Part shown: positions 52,547 through 61,032 of the stretch, one piece after another
Layout: every line of letters starts with the position of its first letter
Position numbering within the stretch: position 1 is the first letter of the stretch
Assembly (NCBI RefSeq): GCF_030010625.1
Contig: NZ_JASCXN010000028.1
Span: forward strand, 55,238-119,237
DNA length: 64,000 nt
Source: Streptomyces sp. CC208A
GTDB lineage: Bacteria; Actinomycetota; Actinomycetes; Streptomycetales; Streptomycetaceae
Direction: 5' to 3'
Translations under genes and position numbers: made by a program
The notes under the pieces: model-generated
What the model saw: only the letters and a program-made list of their open reading frames with translations
Database searches by the model: none
What the model was told of the DNA's origin: nothing

Positions 52547-52876
52547 ATGGCGGCTGTGGTGCTGGTGCCACGAAGGACGCAGGCGCGTCTGTCTCAGCGG
52601 GCGGCGACGCCCGTCACCGACGTCCCCGGCCTTCACCGCGTGATGGCGGAGGCCCTCGTGGGGCCCGGGGGCTGCTTCGGCCGGGAGTGGAACGCGTTCA
52701 AGGACTGCCTGGGTGGTTTCGGTGTGGCCCTTCCCTTCACCCGGGTCCGGCACGAAGCAGACACCGCGCGCCGAGCACTGGCGGACGTCGTCTCGGACCC
52801 TGATGAAGGGCTCTCCTCTGTCGAGGACATCGTTCGGCTGCTCAGGAGCTACGGTGCGACCGTCGTTCTTCAGTAA
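52547..52876 (+). CDS. Barstar-family protein without an adjacent ribonuclease
   Basis: The 109-residue protein matches barstar: an early strand (AAVVLVP), the helix-loop GLHRVMAEAL ... CFGREWNAFKDCLGG (about 27-56) that in barstar carries the ribonuclease-binding residues, and a last strand GATVVLQ. Barstar inhibits barnase-type ribonucleases by blocking the active site. No ribonuclease or polymorphic toxin gene is next to it, so it looks like an orphan immunity protein. The stretch of about 15 residues after the first strand has no counterpart. The start is not strongly supported. Confidence 0.65.
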   Translation: MAAVVLVPRRTQARLSQRAATPVTDVPGLHRVMAEALVGPGGCFGREWNAFKDCLGGFGVALPFTRVRHEADTARRALADVVSDPDEGLSSVEDIVRLLRSYGATVVLQ

Positions 52877-53136
52877 CCGGGGCACTCCGCACTCTGCGGA
52901 CCGCTGAAGGCCGGCACAGGGCCGACCGTGCTGTTCGACGGTTCTGAGGGCGGCGGGGTGGCCGGCCCCCTCGCCGCCCGTGTCGCGTCCCGGTCCTTCT
53001 CCGGCCGTGACAGGCGCCGGGTCCACGTCCGCCTGGCGGTGCTCCGAGGTGGAGCCTGCCGCTGACCCGAACCGTTGCCGGGCTCCCGTACGGGCGCCCG
53101 GCGCGGTACAGCGGACGGGCGCGGCAGGCCGTGCGG

Positions 53137-53733
53137 TCAGGTCAGGAGCGCGGCGGCGTGGTGACGTGCCTGGTCCAGCCAGGAGGCGCGGGTTTCACCG
53201 GACGAGTCGGTGACCGTCCGGAAGACGACCCGGCGGACGTCGGCGACTCCTATGTACGGCAGTACGCATGCCGCCCAGATCCTTTGCAGCGGGTCCCCGA
53301 ACTCGGTCTCCTCTCGGTCGGCGGGAGTGTCGGAGGTGTTCAGGACGAGCGCCCGGCCGGCTCTGAGCAGCCCCACGGGCTCCCCCTCCGCGGTTCCCAG
53401 TTTGTAGGCGACTCCGGGCGCGAGCACCCGCTGCACCCAACCCGCCAGGACAGCGGGTGGCATGCCCCACCAGTTCGGGTGCACGAACACCATGGCGTCG
53501 AGCGTGGCCACCTCCGCCTGATGGAGCGCCACCTGGGCATCGTGAGCACGCGTGGCGGACCGGACCGTGTCCGTCTCATCGGCGGACAGCCCGGCTGCGA
53601 ACTCCTCGGCGCAGAGGTCGTGCGCGAGAACCTCGCATCCGAGGTCACGCAGGTGTCGCACCACCGTGTCGAACACGGCGTGGTTGAAACTGCCAGGCCG
53701 TGGGTGCGCGAGATAGACCCCTATACGCGGCAT
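53137..53733 (-). CDS. NAD(P)H dehydrogenase-like flavoprotein (NQO1/YwrO type)
   Basis: The 198-residue protein has a flavodoxin-like fold with the family features LAHPRPGSFNHAVFD (phosphate-binding loop, residues 8-22) and VFVHPNWWGMPPAVLAGWVQRV (about 82-103), as in KefF, YwrO and NQO1-type quinone reductases. They reduce quinones or drugs by two electrons using FMN or FAD. GGGGGA is close to the ATG. It is a single gene; the neighbours are unrelated. Confidence 0.86.
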   Translation of the reverse strand: MPRIGVYLAHPRPGSFNHAVFDTVVRHLRDLGCEVLAHDLCAEEFAAGLSADETDTVRSATRAHDAQVALHQAEVATLDAMVFVHPNWWGMPPAVLAGWVQRVLAPGVAYKLGTAEGEPVGLLRAGRALVLNTSDTPADREETEFGDPLQRIWAACVLPYIGVADVRRVVFRTVTDSSGETRASWLDQARHHAAALLT

Positions 53734-54168
53734 GCATCCCCCAAGAACATCGCTGGTAGCCGATCATGGTGGCCCTGCTACCGGCCCCATGGATGATCAA
53801 GCATGGCCGGTGGGAACGCTTCAGGGAACCGGTCCACGAGATCCGGACGAAAACACCGGTCGCCCGTACGCCTTCAAGGTGTACGACGGCAACCGGCGGC
53901 CGCAGCAGTCCGGTTCGCGACTCCTCCACGGCCTGTTCGACGAAGCCGCCATGGTCGCTCTCCGTGGAGTCGGTGCCACCGGCGGGGATCGCGTCGGCGT
54001 CCGCGGGACGGCCGGTCTTCGTCGCCCGCGCCACCCGTCGTGGTCGAACGCGCTCGAAGGGGTCTGACGGCAGTTCACGCACGGGGCGCCTCACGGGTGG
54101 TGTGCTGGTCTACGGTGAGATCGGACGCCTGCTCAGATGGCTTCGGCCGACCGGAAGGAGAGCCTGTC
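53734..54168. other. Gap with a possible gene relic
   Basis: One plus-strand frame reads protein-like (DENTGRPYAFKVYDGNRRP, then LLHGLFDEAAMVALRGVG) up to a stop at 54,067, but no family is recognised and there is no binding site. The last 60 bases should contain the promoter of the small gene pair that follows. Confidence 0.4.
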
Positions 54169-54453
54169 ATGGGTGCCCTGCCCCGTCCTGGCGAGCCCGG
54201 GATCCCCCGTACCGCCAACGCGATCGCGGCCGCTCTCGCGCCGGGCCGCAAGGGGGTGTTCCTGGAGGAGCTGCTTGCCGCTCAGGCGGGGGACGAGCAG
54301 TTGGCCGTGATGGAGCGCTGGCATCTGCGGGCGGTCGCCGACACCCGTCGTACGGACGCCGACCGTGCTCAGGCGGCCGCGCTGCGGACCGGCGACCGTG
54401 GTGGGGTGCGCACGCTCGACGATGTCCTGGGCTCGCTGAGCGGGGCCTGGTGA
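54169..54453 (+). CDS. Small antitoxin-like protein, first of an overlapping pair
   Basis: The 94-residue acidic and helical protein starts with a Pro/Gly-rich tail and reads TANAIAAALAPGRKGVFLEELL then VMERWHLRAVADTRR. This resembles small Streptomyces proteins of the DUF6247 kind found ahead of toxin-like genes. AAGGAG is nine bases before the ATG. Its TGA overlaps the GTG of the next gene. The order (antitoxin-like first) and overlap fit a type II toxin-antitoxin operon. The function is inferred only. Confidence 0.65.
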   Translation: MGALPRPGEPGIPRTANAIAAALAPGRKGVFLEELLAAQAGDEQLAVMERWHLRAVADTRRTDADRAQAAALRTGDRGGVRTLDDVLGSLSGAW

Positions 54454-54722
54454 GTCACGGCTTGACCGATCAGGCCGCCGCGGTCCTCTCGGCCATGTCC
54501 GCCAAGGCGCCCGAGACGTTCACCGCCACCGTCCGGGTCCTGGCCGTCGTCGCGGCGGCGCACGAGCGGGGCACCGTGCCGCCGGGGGCGAGCCCCACCG
54601 ACCAGTGGGGCGATGTGTACGACCTCGACGTCCCTGGTCACCCCGTGCTCGTCGAATGGTTCACCGGGGATCCGGACGCGGTGACCATCACCCGGATCAC
54701 GTGGCTGGAGAGCGTCCCGTAG
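54450..54722 (+). CDS. Small toxin-like protein, second of an overlapping pair
   Basis: The 90-residue protein has two helices (DQAAAVLSAMSAKAPETF, VLAVVAAAHERG) and then four short strands (DVYDLDVPGHPVLVEWF, AVTITRITWLESV). That helix-helix-sheet order and size fit the RelE/ParE toxin fold, but catalytic residues cannot be assigned. It starts with GTG overlapping the upstream stop in GTGA. The pair is not near other mobile functions. Confidence 0.65.
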   Translation: MSHGLTDQAAAVLSAMSAKAPETFTATVRVLAVVAAAHERGTVPPGASPTDQWGDVYDLDVPGHPVLVEWFTGDPDAVTITRITWLESVP

Positions 54723-54834
54723 CCGGTGGACGCCGGACGGTCACGGCGAGCGGGTTCCGTGGGCCGGCGGGCCAGGCGGCGGGGGCGGAGCGGCCGTATC
54801 GTCGCGCTCGTCTTCCCTGCGGCGCGGCCACCTG

Positions 54835-55626
54835 CTAGCGGCTGTCCGCCTTCGGCTTCCGGGTTCCGGTTTCCCCGACCGTGAAGCACGCGCCGGGATC
54901 GGCGTGCCGGACCTCCCCCAAAAACTCGGCGGCGGCGTGTGCGGTGGCCTCGGCCGGCTCCGTACCGGGGCCGACGTGGGTCACGACGAGCCGTCCGGCA
55001 CCGGCCTGGGCTGCGCTCCGGCCGGCCTGGGCGGCCGAGTGGTGGCCTGGTCCCTCACCGTCGGCCTCGCAGACGAAGAGGTCGCAGTCCCGGGCGAGTT
55101 CGACGAGGGCGGGGCAGGGCGCGCAGTCGCCCGAGTAGGCGAGGGAGCGCCCCTGATCGTCCTCGACGCGGAGTGCGAAGGCGGGCATGCCGTGCTCGAC
55201 GGCCCGTGCGCGCAGGGTGAGTCCTCCGATGGCGGCGGCATGCCCGTCGTACAGCTCCTCGACGGCGAAGGCCCGCTCGACGGGGCTTCGTTCGGGGCCG
55301 TTGGTCAGGAAGGCCGCCAGCCGGTCGGCGGTGCCGGGCGGTCCGAAGAGGGGGACGGGGAGGTCGAGATCGAGTCCGGCGTACAGGAGGGCGTAGTAGG
55401 CGGTGAGCAGGTCGGCGCTGTGATCGGCGTGCAGGTGGGAGATCCAGATGGCGTCGATCTCGCCGAGCCGGGCGTGCCTCTGGAGCTCTCCGAGCGTGCC
55501 GCTTCCGGCATCCACCCACACGCGGGCGCCGCCGCCCTCGACGAGATAGCCGGAGCAGGCGTTTCCCGGCCGGGGGAAGGGGGTCGCGGAGCCGAGCACG
55601 GTGATCCGCAGCGCATGGTCGATCAT
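54835..55626 (-). CDS. Metallo-beta-lactamase-fold hydrolase, RNase Z-like
   Basis: The 263-residue protein has the MBL core: ITVLGSATPFPRPGNACSGY (N-terminal strand and Gly loop), the zinc motif HLHADHSAD (about residue 64), SGDCAPC (about 170) and a late VTHVGPGTE. This arrangement is that of RNase Z-like/ElaC-type hydrolases, which often cleave phosphodiesters; this subgroup is not assigned. AGGA is nine bases before the ATG at 55626. The gene is single. Confidence 0.85.
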   Translation of the reverse strand: MIDHALRITVLGSATPFPRPGNACSGYLVEGGGARVWVDAGSGTLGELQRHARLGEIDAIWISHLHADHSADLLTAYYALLYAGLDLDLPVPLFGPPGTADRLAAFLTNGPERSPVERAFAVEELYDGHAAAIGGLTLRARAVEHGMPAFALRVEDDQGRSLAYSGDCAPCPALVELARDCDLFVCEADGEGPGHHSAAQAGRSAAQAGAGRLVVTHVGPGTEPAEATAHAAAEFLGEVRHADPGACFTVGETGTRKPKADSR

Positions 55627-55945
55627 GGGTCCGATCCTAGGACCGGTGCTCGGGCCATGGGCGGGAGCGTACGGAACCGGGCACGGCAGGTGCGCGTCCG
55701 CCTGGTCCGGTCGGCTGATCGCCCCGTACGTTCTGGCCGGATGCCCTGGCGGGGCCGGTGGCGACGGGATTGAAGTGCGTCCGGGCGGGTAGCGGCGGTG
55801 TCGTACGAGAAACGACCGAAGCTGCTGCCGAAGACCGGGGATGCCGGGCATGGCCGCGGCAGGCGGCGCACGGGCCTCGCGGGGCGGCGTCGTCGTAGAA
55901 GGTGCCCAAAGCCGGTGCGGCAGCCGCCGGAAAGGGGTGTCCGCC

Positions 55946-56452
55946 ATGTCGGACGAGGCCATGGGCGACGAGGTGTACCAACAGACCGGCGGGAACGAGG
56001 AACAGGAGGACGCGGCGCCCCTGGACCTCCAGAACGTCCTGGACGAACGCGACTACGACGCCATGCTCGACGAGGGTTACTCACCCCCGGAGAGGCCGCT
56101 CGGCGTGGAGAAGGCCGGTACGACCGCCGGAGAACAGCGGGAGGGCGAGCCCCTCGACGATCGGCTCCGGGAGGAGACGCCCGACACCGGTACCGCCGAC
56201 GAGACGGATGCCGACGGCGTCGGCGACCTGCCAGGGGGTGCCGGGGAGCCCCTCGACAGCGAGGTCGGCGACCGCAGGGCCGGGCGCCTCGTCGCACCGG
56301 ACGAGGGTACTCGGGAGGACGTCGAGCAGGCGCCCCTGGCTTCGGACGTCGGCATCGACGGCGGCGCGGCGGGGGCGGAGGAGGCGGCGATGCACGTCGT
56401 GCCCGAACCGGACCTCGACGCGGGACCGGAGGGGGCGGAGGGGGCGGAGTAG
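55946..56452 (+). CDS. DUF5709 acidic protein
   Basis: The 168-residue, strongly acidic protein has the two DUF5709 blocks: DEGYSPPERPLGVEKAGTTA with EQREGEPLDDRLREE (about residues 42-85), and RRAGRLVAPDEG followed by LASDVGIDGGAAGAEEAAMH (about 113-155). These proteins are widespread in actinomycetes, intrinsically polar and without known function. AAGGGG is nine bases before the ATG at 55946. The gap before it (55,627-55,945) shows no gene. Confidence 0.88.
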   Translation: MSDEAMGDEVYQQTGGNEEQEDAAPLDLQNVLDERDYDAMLDEGYSPPERPLGVEKAGTTAGEQREGEPLDDRLREETPDTGTADETDADGVGDLPGGAGEPLDSEVGDRRAGRLVAPDEGTREDVEQAPLASDVGIDGGAAGAEEAAMHVVPEPDLDAGPEGAEGAE

Positions 56453-56574
56453 GGACTGGCTCCTGGTCCGGGCGGGATCCCGGTGCGGCCTCCGCGAGGC
56501 GCGACGCGGCCGCGCTTTTGCCGGATCGGCAACATGAGTGGTCCGGTGGGGAAGGACGGCGTAACGGTAGGGGC

Positions 56575-57243
56575 ATGCCCGATGACATCACAGCAGAGTC
56601 CTCCCCGTCCTTGTCCGACGGTTACGTCGGCGACCCCGCCGTGCGGGAGGAGTGGGACAACCGGTACGCCGAGCGGCAGCAGCTCTGGAGCGGGCAGCCC
56701 AACGGGGCGCTCGTGGAGGAGGTCGCCGGCCTGGCTCCCGGGCGGGTGCTCGACGTCGGCTGCGGCGAGGGGGCGGACGCCATCTGGCTCGCCCGCGCGG
56801 GCTGGGAGGTGACCGCCCTCGAGGTCTCGGGGGTGGCGCTGCGGCGGGCGGCCTCCCATGCGCGGGAGGCCGGTGTGGGCGTTCGCTGGGTCCACGCGGG
56901 GCTGACCGAGGCGGCGCTTCCGCCGGCCTCCTTCGACCTGGTCTCCGCCCAGTACCCGGCCTTGCTGCGCACCCCTGAGGCCGCGGCCGAACGGGCGCTG
57001 CTCGCGGCCGTCGCGCCTGGGGGCGTGCTGTTGCTCGTCCACCACGCGGGCATGGACACCCACTCCTCGCACGACAGCGCCTTCGACCCCGCCGACTACG
57101 TCTGGCCCTCGATGGTCTCCGCGCTCCTCGACGCCGACTGGCGGGTGGAGGTGGACGAGCAGCGTCCCCGCCTGGTGCCGGAAGGCGGCGCCGGTGCGCA
57201 CCACACCCACGACGTCGTGCTACGAGCCCGCCGACTGCGCTGA
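56575..57243 (+). CDS. Class I SAM-dependent methyltransferase
   Basis: The 222-residue protein has a Rossmann methyltransferase domain with motif I VLDVGCGEGADAIWLA (about residues 60-75), EVSGVAL after strand 2 and the late LLAAVAPGGVLLLV. It resembles TehB/thiopurine-like methyltransferases; the N-terminal WDNRYAERQQLWSGQPN is typical of that group. The substrate is unknown. The binding site is weak; the ATG is chosen for the usual family length. Confidence 0.87.
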   Translation: MPDDITAESSPSLSDGYVGDPAVREEWDNRYAERQQLWSGQPNGALVEEVAGLAPGRVLDVGCGEGADAIWLARAGWEVTALEVSGVALRRAASHAREAGVGVRWVHAGLTEAALPPASFDLVSAQYPALLRTPEAAAERALLAAVAPGGVLLLVHHAGMDTHSSHDSAFDPADYVWPSMVSALLDADWRVEVDEQRPRLVPEGGAGAHHTHDVVLRARRLR

Positions 57244-57375
57244 CGCAGGTCGGCCGTTCCCGCGAGATGCGCCTCCGTGTCGTCCAGGCGCAGGAGCGTC
57301 AGCGTGATGGCCCCGTCGGACAGCATCGTTTCTTCATGCAATCGTTTCCTCATGCGGGGGGCGACGTCTGCCGGT

Positions 57376-57894
57376 TCAGCCGGTGGTGCCGTCGAGCATC
57401 TCGCGCAGGATGTCCAGGTGGCCGTTGTGACGGGCCGTCTCCTCGGTGAGGTGGAGGAGGATCCAGCGCAGGTCGACGTGGAGGCCGTTGCGGACGGTGC
57501 CCTTGGCCTTGGTGTCCAGGCTGTGGGCGGCGGCCAGTTCACGGTAGCGGGCGCTCTGTTCGGCGTACTCGTCGAGGAGTTGCGCGAGCGGGAAGTCGAC
57601 GGCGATGCGCATCTCGCGGTCGGGGTCCTCGGCGGTCCAGGGGCCCTGGTCCTCCTCGCCCAGGAAGACCACCTGGAACCAGTAGTACTCGACCCAGCGC
57701 AGGTGGTTGATCAGTCCGCTCAGCGTCATCAGCGGAGAGCCCGGCAGGAGCGCCTTGCGGGCGTTCTCCTCGGAGACGCCTTCGCACTTGGCGCGGGCGG
57801 TGTCACGTGCGTAGTCGAGGAACGTGGTGAGCTGGGTGCGCTCGTCCCACGCGGGCGGCGTGTCGTCGATCGTGGTAGTCATCGCACGAAGCAT
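57376..57894 (-). CDS. DinB/DUF664 family protein (third of three)
   Basis: The 172-residue protein has the DUF664 pattern LSGLINHLRWVEYYWFQVVFLG (first His, about residue 65) and LTEETARHNGHLDILREMLDG at the end. It has a long acidic loop (GEEDQGPWTAEDPDREM). The ATG at 57894 has GGAAG six bases upstream; an ATG at 57882 is also in frame. It converges with the methyltransferase gene. Confidence 0.86.
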   Translation of the reverse strand: MLRAMTTTIDDTPPAWDERTQLTTFLDYARDTARAKCEGVSEENARKALLPGSPLMTLSGLINHLRWVEYYWFQVVFLGEEDQGPWTAEDPDREMRIAVDFPLAQLLDEYAEQSARYRELAAAHSLDTKAKGTVRNGLHVDLRWILLHLTEETARHNGHLDILREMLDGTTG

Positions 57895-58027
57895 TCCCGC
57901 TTCCCGGGCCGGTGTCGAGGCGTTTTCGCGGCGGGCCGCTCAGGCACCGGAGTCGGAGGTCCTGAGCCCCGGAGGTCGTAGGGGGAGGAGGAGCCCGTCG
58001 TGCCTTCCTGGCTGTGCGGTGCGGAGC

Positions 58028-58452
58028 ATGGACACAGCAGGCCGGTACAGGGACTTCGCGGTGCGGGAAGCCCGCGGGCACTCCCCCTCTAGGAGGAAGT
58101 GGCCGACCGGGTCGCCCGCGACGAGGAGTTGCTCTCGCTCATCGAGCGGTTGCCCGAGGAGAAGCGTCGGCCCCACCTGCTCCTGGGCGCCGTGCGGTAT
58201 TTCGACGGGCCTCTTCAGGACCCCGGGGCTTTCCGGGCCTGGGTCGCGTCGCCCACCGGGACCGGGTGCGTGCGACCGTGCCGGCACGCCGGACGCAGAC
58301 GAACGAAGCCGGCCGGTGTGTCACGCTGCTGCCGCTGCCGGCGTCCCTGCCCCAGCCGCTCGCCCTGATCGAGGTCGCGCCTCGGCAGGGCTGTGCCTGT
58401 ACCCGGACGAGTACCGGTACCGGTGGGACGACCGCCCTCCCCTCGGTCCGGC
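58028..58452 (+). pseudogene. Broken DUF2332 gene
   Basis: Pieces of one DUF2332 protein appear in order but in changing frames: MDTAGRYRDFAVREARGHSP (from ATG 58028), VADRVARDEELLSLIERLPE with RPHLLLGAVRYFDGPL (from about 58,099), RVRATVPARRTQTNEAGRC with LPQPLALIEV (to about 58,375), and SAGLCLYPDEYRYRWDDRPP. At least three frameshifts are needed and the last half of the protein is absent. The remaining bases to 58,536 hold nothing. Confidence 0.8.
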
Positions 58453-58536
58453 CGGGACCCGGACCGGATACGGGCATCGAGCATCGGGCACGCGACGCTC
58501 GGTGTGCCGCGCGCCGCGTGCCTGCCCCGGGGCTTC

Positions 58537-59544
58537 TCACGGCGTGCCGGGCGGTTCGTCCTCCTCGTCGCGGCGTTCCTTCAGCGTCGCCCGGTAGGCG
58601 CTCGGTCGTCGTCCCGTGTGGCGGACGAAGAGGGCGGTGAACGTGCCCGGGTCGCGGTAGCCGACGTCGGCGGCGATGGCGGCGACGGTCCGGTCGGTCG
58701 TCTCCAGGAGGTGGCCGGCCCGGCGGACCCGTGCGGAGTGCAGGTACGCGAGGGGTGTCCGGCCGGTCTCGGCGCCGAAGCGGCGCAGCATGGTCCTGGC
58801 GCTGACTCCGAACTCCCGGGCGAGGGCCGGCAGGTCGTAGCGGGCGGCGAGGTTCTGGTCGAGGCGGCGCATGACGCCGGCCGAGAAGCCGTGTCCCGCC
58901 GTCGGCAGGAGGTCCGTGTCGACGTACGGCGCCTGGCTCGACCTCGTGTCGTCCAGGAGGGCCAGGCGGGCGGTGCTCCGGGCGATCCGGGGGCCGTCGT
59001 GCTCGCGGACGAACCGCAGGGCGAAGTCGTACATGGCGCTGAACGCGGCCGTGGTCGTCACCCCGCGGTCGGTCACCACCAGTTCCTCCCGGCGCAGTCG
59101 TACGTCGGGGTAGCGGTGGGCGAGGCGGTCCGCGTACATCCAGGAGGTCGTCGCGTCCCGGCCGTGCAGCAGCCCGGCCTCCGCGAGGAGGAAGGCGCCG
59201 ACGCAGATCGACACCACGGCGGTTCCCGACGCCGCCTGGGCCCGGATCGCGGCGATCTCGGGCATGAGCTTCGCGAGGGCCGTGCCCGGGTCGAGAGCGG
59301 AGGGCAGTTCGAAGCCCGGCACGATCAGGACGTCGGTCGGGCGGACCGCCGTGACGTCGATGCGCGCGCCGCCGGAGGCGGTCACGCGGCGGCGCGGCGA
59401 GACCACCGACGTCGTGTACGAGGGCTCCGCCGCGCCCTGGGCCGCGGCGACGTGGGCGGCCATGGTCAGGATGTCGGGCACGCCGAAGACCTCGGACGCG
59501 AAGCAGTCGGGGTAGGCCAGCACGCTGACCCGCAGCGGGCTCAT
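58537..59544 (-). CDS. GlxA-type AraC regulator with DJ-1/PfpI domain
   Basis: The 335-residue regulator has an N-terminal DJ-1/PfpI-like amidase domain (about 1-185, with the nucleophile-elbow-like SICVGAFLLAEAGLL) and a C-terminal AraC helix-turn-helix pair (about 225-325). AraC motifs are LAREFGVSARTMLRRFGAETG and VAAIAADVGYRDPGTFTALF. GGAGGT is five bases before the ATG at 59544. It is divergent from a dienelactone hydrolase-like gene, its likely target; the gap contains an 8-bp tandem repeat. Confidence 0.88.
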   Translation of the reverse strand: MSPLRVSVLAYPDCFASEVFGVPDILTMAAHVAAAQGAAEPSYTTSVVSPRRRVTASGGARIDVTAVRPTDVLIVPGFELPSALDPGTALAKLMPEIAAIRAQAASGTAVVSICVGAFLLAEAGLLHGRDATTSWMYADRLAHRYPDVRLRREELVVTDRGVTTTAAFSAMYDFALRFVREHDGPRIARSTARLALLDDTRSSQAPYVDTDLLPTAGHGFSAGVMRRLDQNLAARYDLPALAREFGVSARTMLRRFGAETGRTPLAYLHSARVRRAGHLLETTDRTVAAIAADVGYRDPGTFTALFVRHTGRRPSAYRATLKERRDEEDEPPGTP

Positions 59545-59558
59545 GGGGACCTCCGGCG

Positions 59559-59603
59559 GACGGACGGGCGGACGGGCGGACGGGCGGACGGGCGGACGGG
59601 CGG
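59559..59603. repeat. 8-bp tandem repeat between divergent genes
   Basis: CGGACGGG (equivalently GGACGGGC) is repeated about five and a half times without interruption in the 129-base gap between the GlxA-type regulator and the hydrolase gene. Changes in copy number would alter spacing of the divergent promoters. Confidence 0.85.
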
Positions 59604-59673
59604 CGGTATTCCCGGGAGACGTGGCGGTATCTCCGGTTCTCCGAGTGCTCAGGGTCCCTTCATCCTTCCTGTC

Positions 59674-60507
59674 ATGGCAACCACAAGACGGCAGTACGAC
59701 GACGACCCGCTGGACGACTTCGCGTGCAGGGAAGTCGAGGTGGAGGGCGTCCGCAAGCGCGTGCACGTGACGGGGGCGGGGCCCGCGGTGGTCGTCATGC
59801 CCGAGATGCCGGGGATCAGTCCGGACGTCGCCCGGTTCGCGCGGTGGATCCGGGAGGCCGGGTTCTCGGTGTACGTGCCGTCGCTGTTCGGTGTCGACGG
59901 GGCCTATCCCCGTGCCGGAGCGGGTGAGACCGTCGTCCGGCGCGCCTGTGTCAGTGCCGAGTTCCGGGCGTTCGCCGGCGGTGGCACCAGTCCCGTCGTC
60001 GGATGGCTGCGGGGGCTGGCGCGTGCGGCGCATGCCGAGCGGGGCGGGCCGGGGGTCGGGGCCGTCGGTCTGTGCTTCACCGGGAACTTCGCCCTCTCCA
60101 TGGCGCTCGAACCCGCCGTCGTGGCGCCGGTGGTCAACCACCCGTCCCTGCCGCTCGACGATCCCGCCGGGATCGAACTGGACGAGGCGGACGCCGCTGC
60201 CGTGGCCGAGCGTGTGCGGCGGGACCGACTGAAGGTGCTCGCCTACCGTTTCGAGAACGACCGGTGGTGCACGGGGCAGCGGTTCGCGGCGTACCGGGCG
60301 CTGCTCGGCGACGCCTTCGACGGCCGCGTGCTGCCCGCCGAGGCGGCGAACACCGACCCGCCGCCCTTCTTCCGCGAGGTCGTCGGCTGCCCCCACAGCG
60401 TCGTGACGGCCCATCTCGTGGACGAGGCCGGCCATCCCACCGTACGGGCCCGCGACGAGATCGTCTCCTTCCTGGTGGAACGGCTCAAGGGGCGGGCGGC
60501 GGGGTGA
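59674..60507 (+). CDS. Dienelactone hydrolase-like alpha/beta hydrolase
   Basis: The 277-residue protein matches the DLH family: an N-terminal EMPGISPDVARFARWI, the nucleophile elbow GLCFTGN with Cys134 (DLH uses Cys instead of Ser), and a C-terminal HLVDEAGHPT with the likely His. The N-terminal 25 residues (ATTRRQYDDDPLDD) precede the fold. No good ribosome-binding site is visible at the ATG. The natural substrate is unknown; DLH members hydrolyse lactones and esters. Confidence 0.84.
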   Translation: MATTRRQYDDDPLDDFACREVEVEGVRKRVHVTGAGPAVVVMPEMPGISPDVARFARWIREAGFSVYVPSLFGVDGAYPRAGAGETVVRRACVSAEFRAFAGGGTSPVVGWLRGLARAAHAERGGPGVGAVGLCFTGNFALSMALEPAVVAPVVNHPSLPLDDPAGIELDEADAAAVAERVRRDRLKVLAYRFENDRWCTGQRFAAYRALLGDAFDGRVLPAEAANTDPPPFFREVVGCPHSVVTAHLVDEAGHPTVRARDEIVSFLVERLKGRAAG

Positions 60508-60581
60508 GTCCGGATGCGGTCCGGACCGGGGGCACGGAACCGGGTGGCGGCTCCGTCCGCGCTCGGGCAGGATCGCCCGCA

Positions 60582-60919
60582 TGTTCTCTGTCGTGCAAAA
60601 CGTGGCGATCGACTGTGCGGACGCCTATGAGATGGCCCGGTTCTGGAGTGCGGTGACCGGTGGTCCGCTGCATCCGGAGGCCAGGCCGGGCGACCGGGAG
60701 ACGCAGGTGACGCTCCCGGAGGGCCCGGCGCTGTACTTCAACCAGGTGCCGGAACCGAAGACGGTCAAGAACCGGATCCGCTTGTGCCTTCGCCCGACGA
60801 CCTCGCGAGAGGAGGAGGTCGAGCGGCTGCGGGGACTCGGTGCCACCCTGGTCGCCGACCGGCGGGAGCCCGACGGCACGGGCTGGGCCGTCCTCACGGA
60901 CCCGAACGCGTCTAACTAG
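60582..60919 (+). CDS. VOC/glyoxalase-like protein with a replaced C-terminus
   Basis: The 112-residue protein follows the VOC fold: NVAIDCADAYEMARFWSAVTGG at the N-terminus, then ALYFNQVPEPKTVKNRIRLCL and GWAVLTDP near the end. Members normally continue after DP with a GNEFCVL-type strand carrying a metal-ligand Glu. Here the frame runs into NASN and a stop. The change coincides with a switch to less GC-rich sequence, suggesting an insertion or recombination boundary near 60,905-60,920. The protein probably lacks its last strand. Confidence 0.7.
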
Positions 60920-60956
60920 CGGTTCTAGGGTATCGGCCGGTCAGTGGCACGCGGAA

Positions 60957-60996
60957 GCCCCGCCCGCACGCCACGGGGGCAGCGTACGAACGGGGC
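60957..60996 (-). terminator. Terminator of the minus-strand island genes
   Basis: In the minus-strand RNA, GCCCCGUUCGUACGC pairs with GCGUGCGGGCGGGGC over 15 pairs if three G-U pairs are allowed, around a 10-base loop. It lies 37 bases after the stop of the gene at 61033. The G-U pairs favour function on this strand. Confidence 0.7.
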
Positions 60997-61032
60997 CGGG
61001 CCGAACCGCTGAACTGTCTTGCTCGCCGTCGC

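Noticed and set aside
37947..55626. Named antiphage defence island
   Set aside because: The STAND ATPase, toxin-antitoxin-like pair and barstar-like gene are suggestive but scattered among housekeeping-type genes; no restriction, CBASS, Thoeris or similar set was found.
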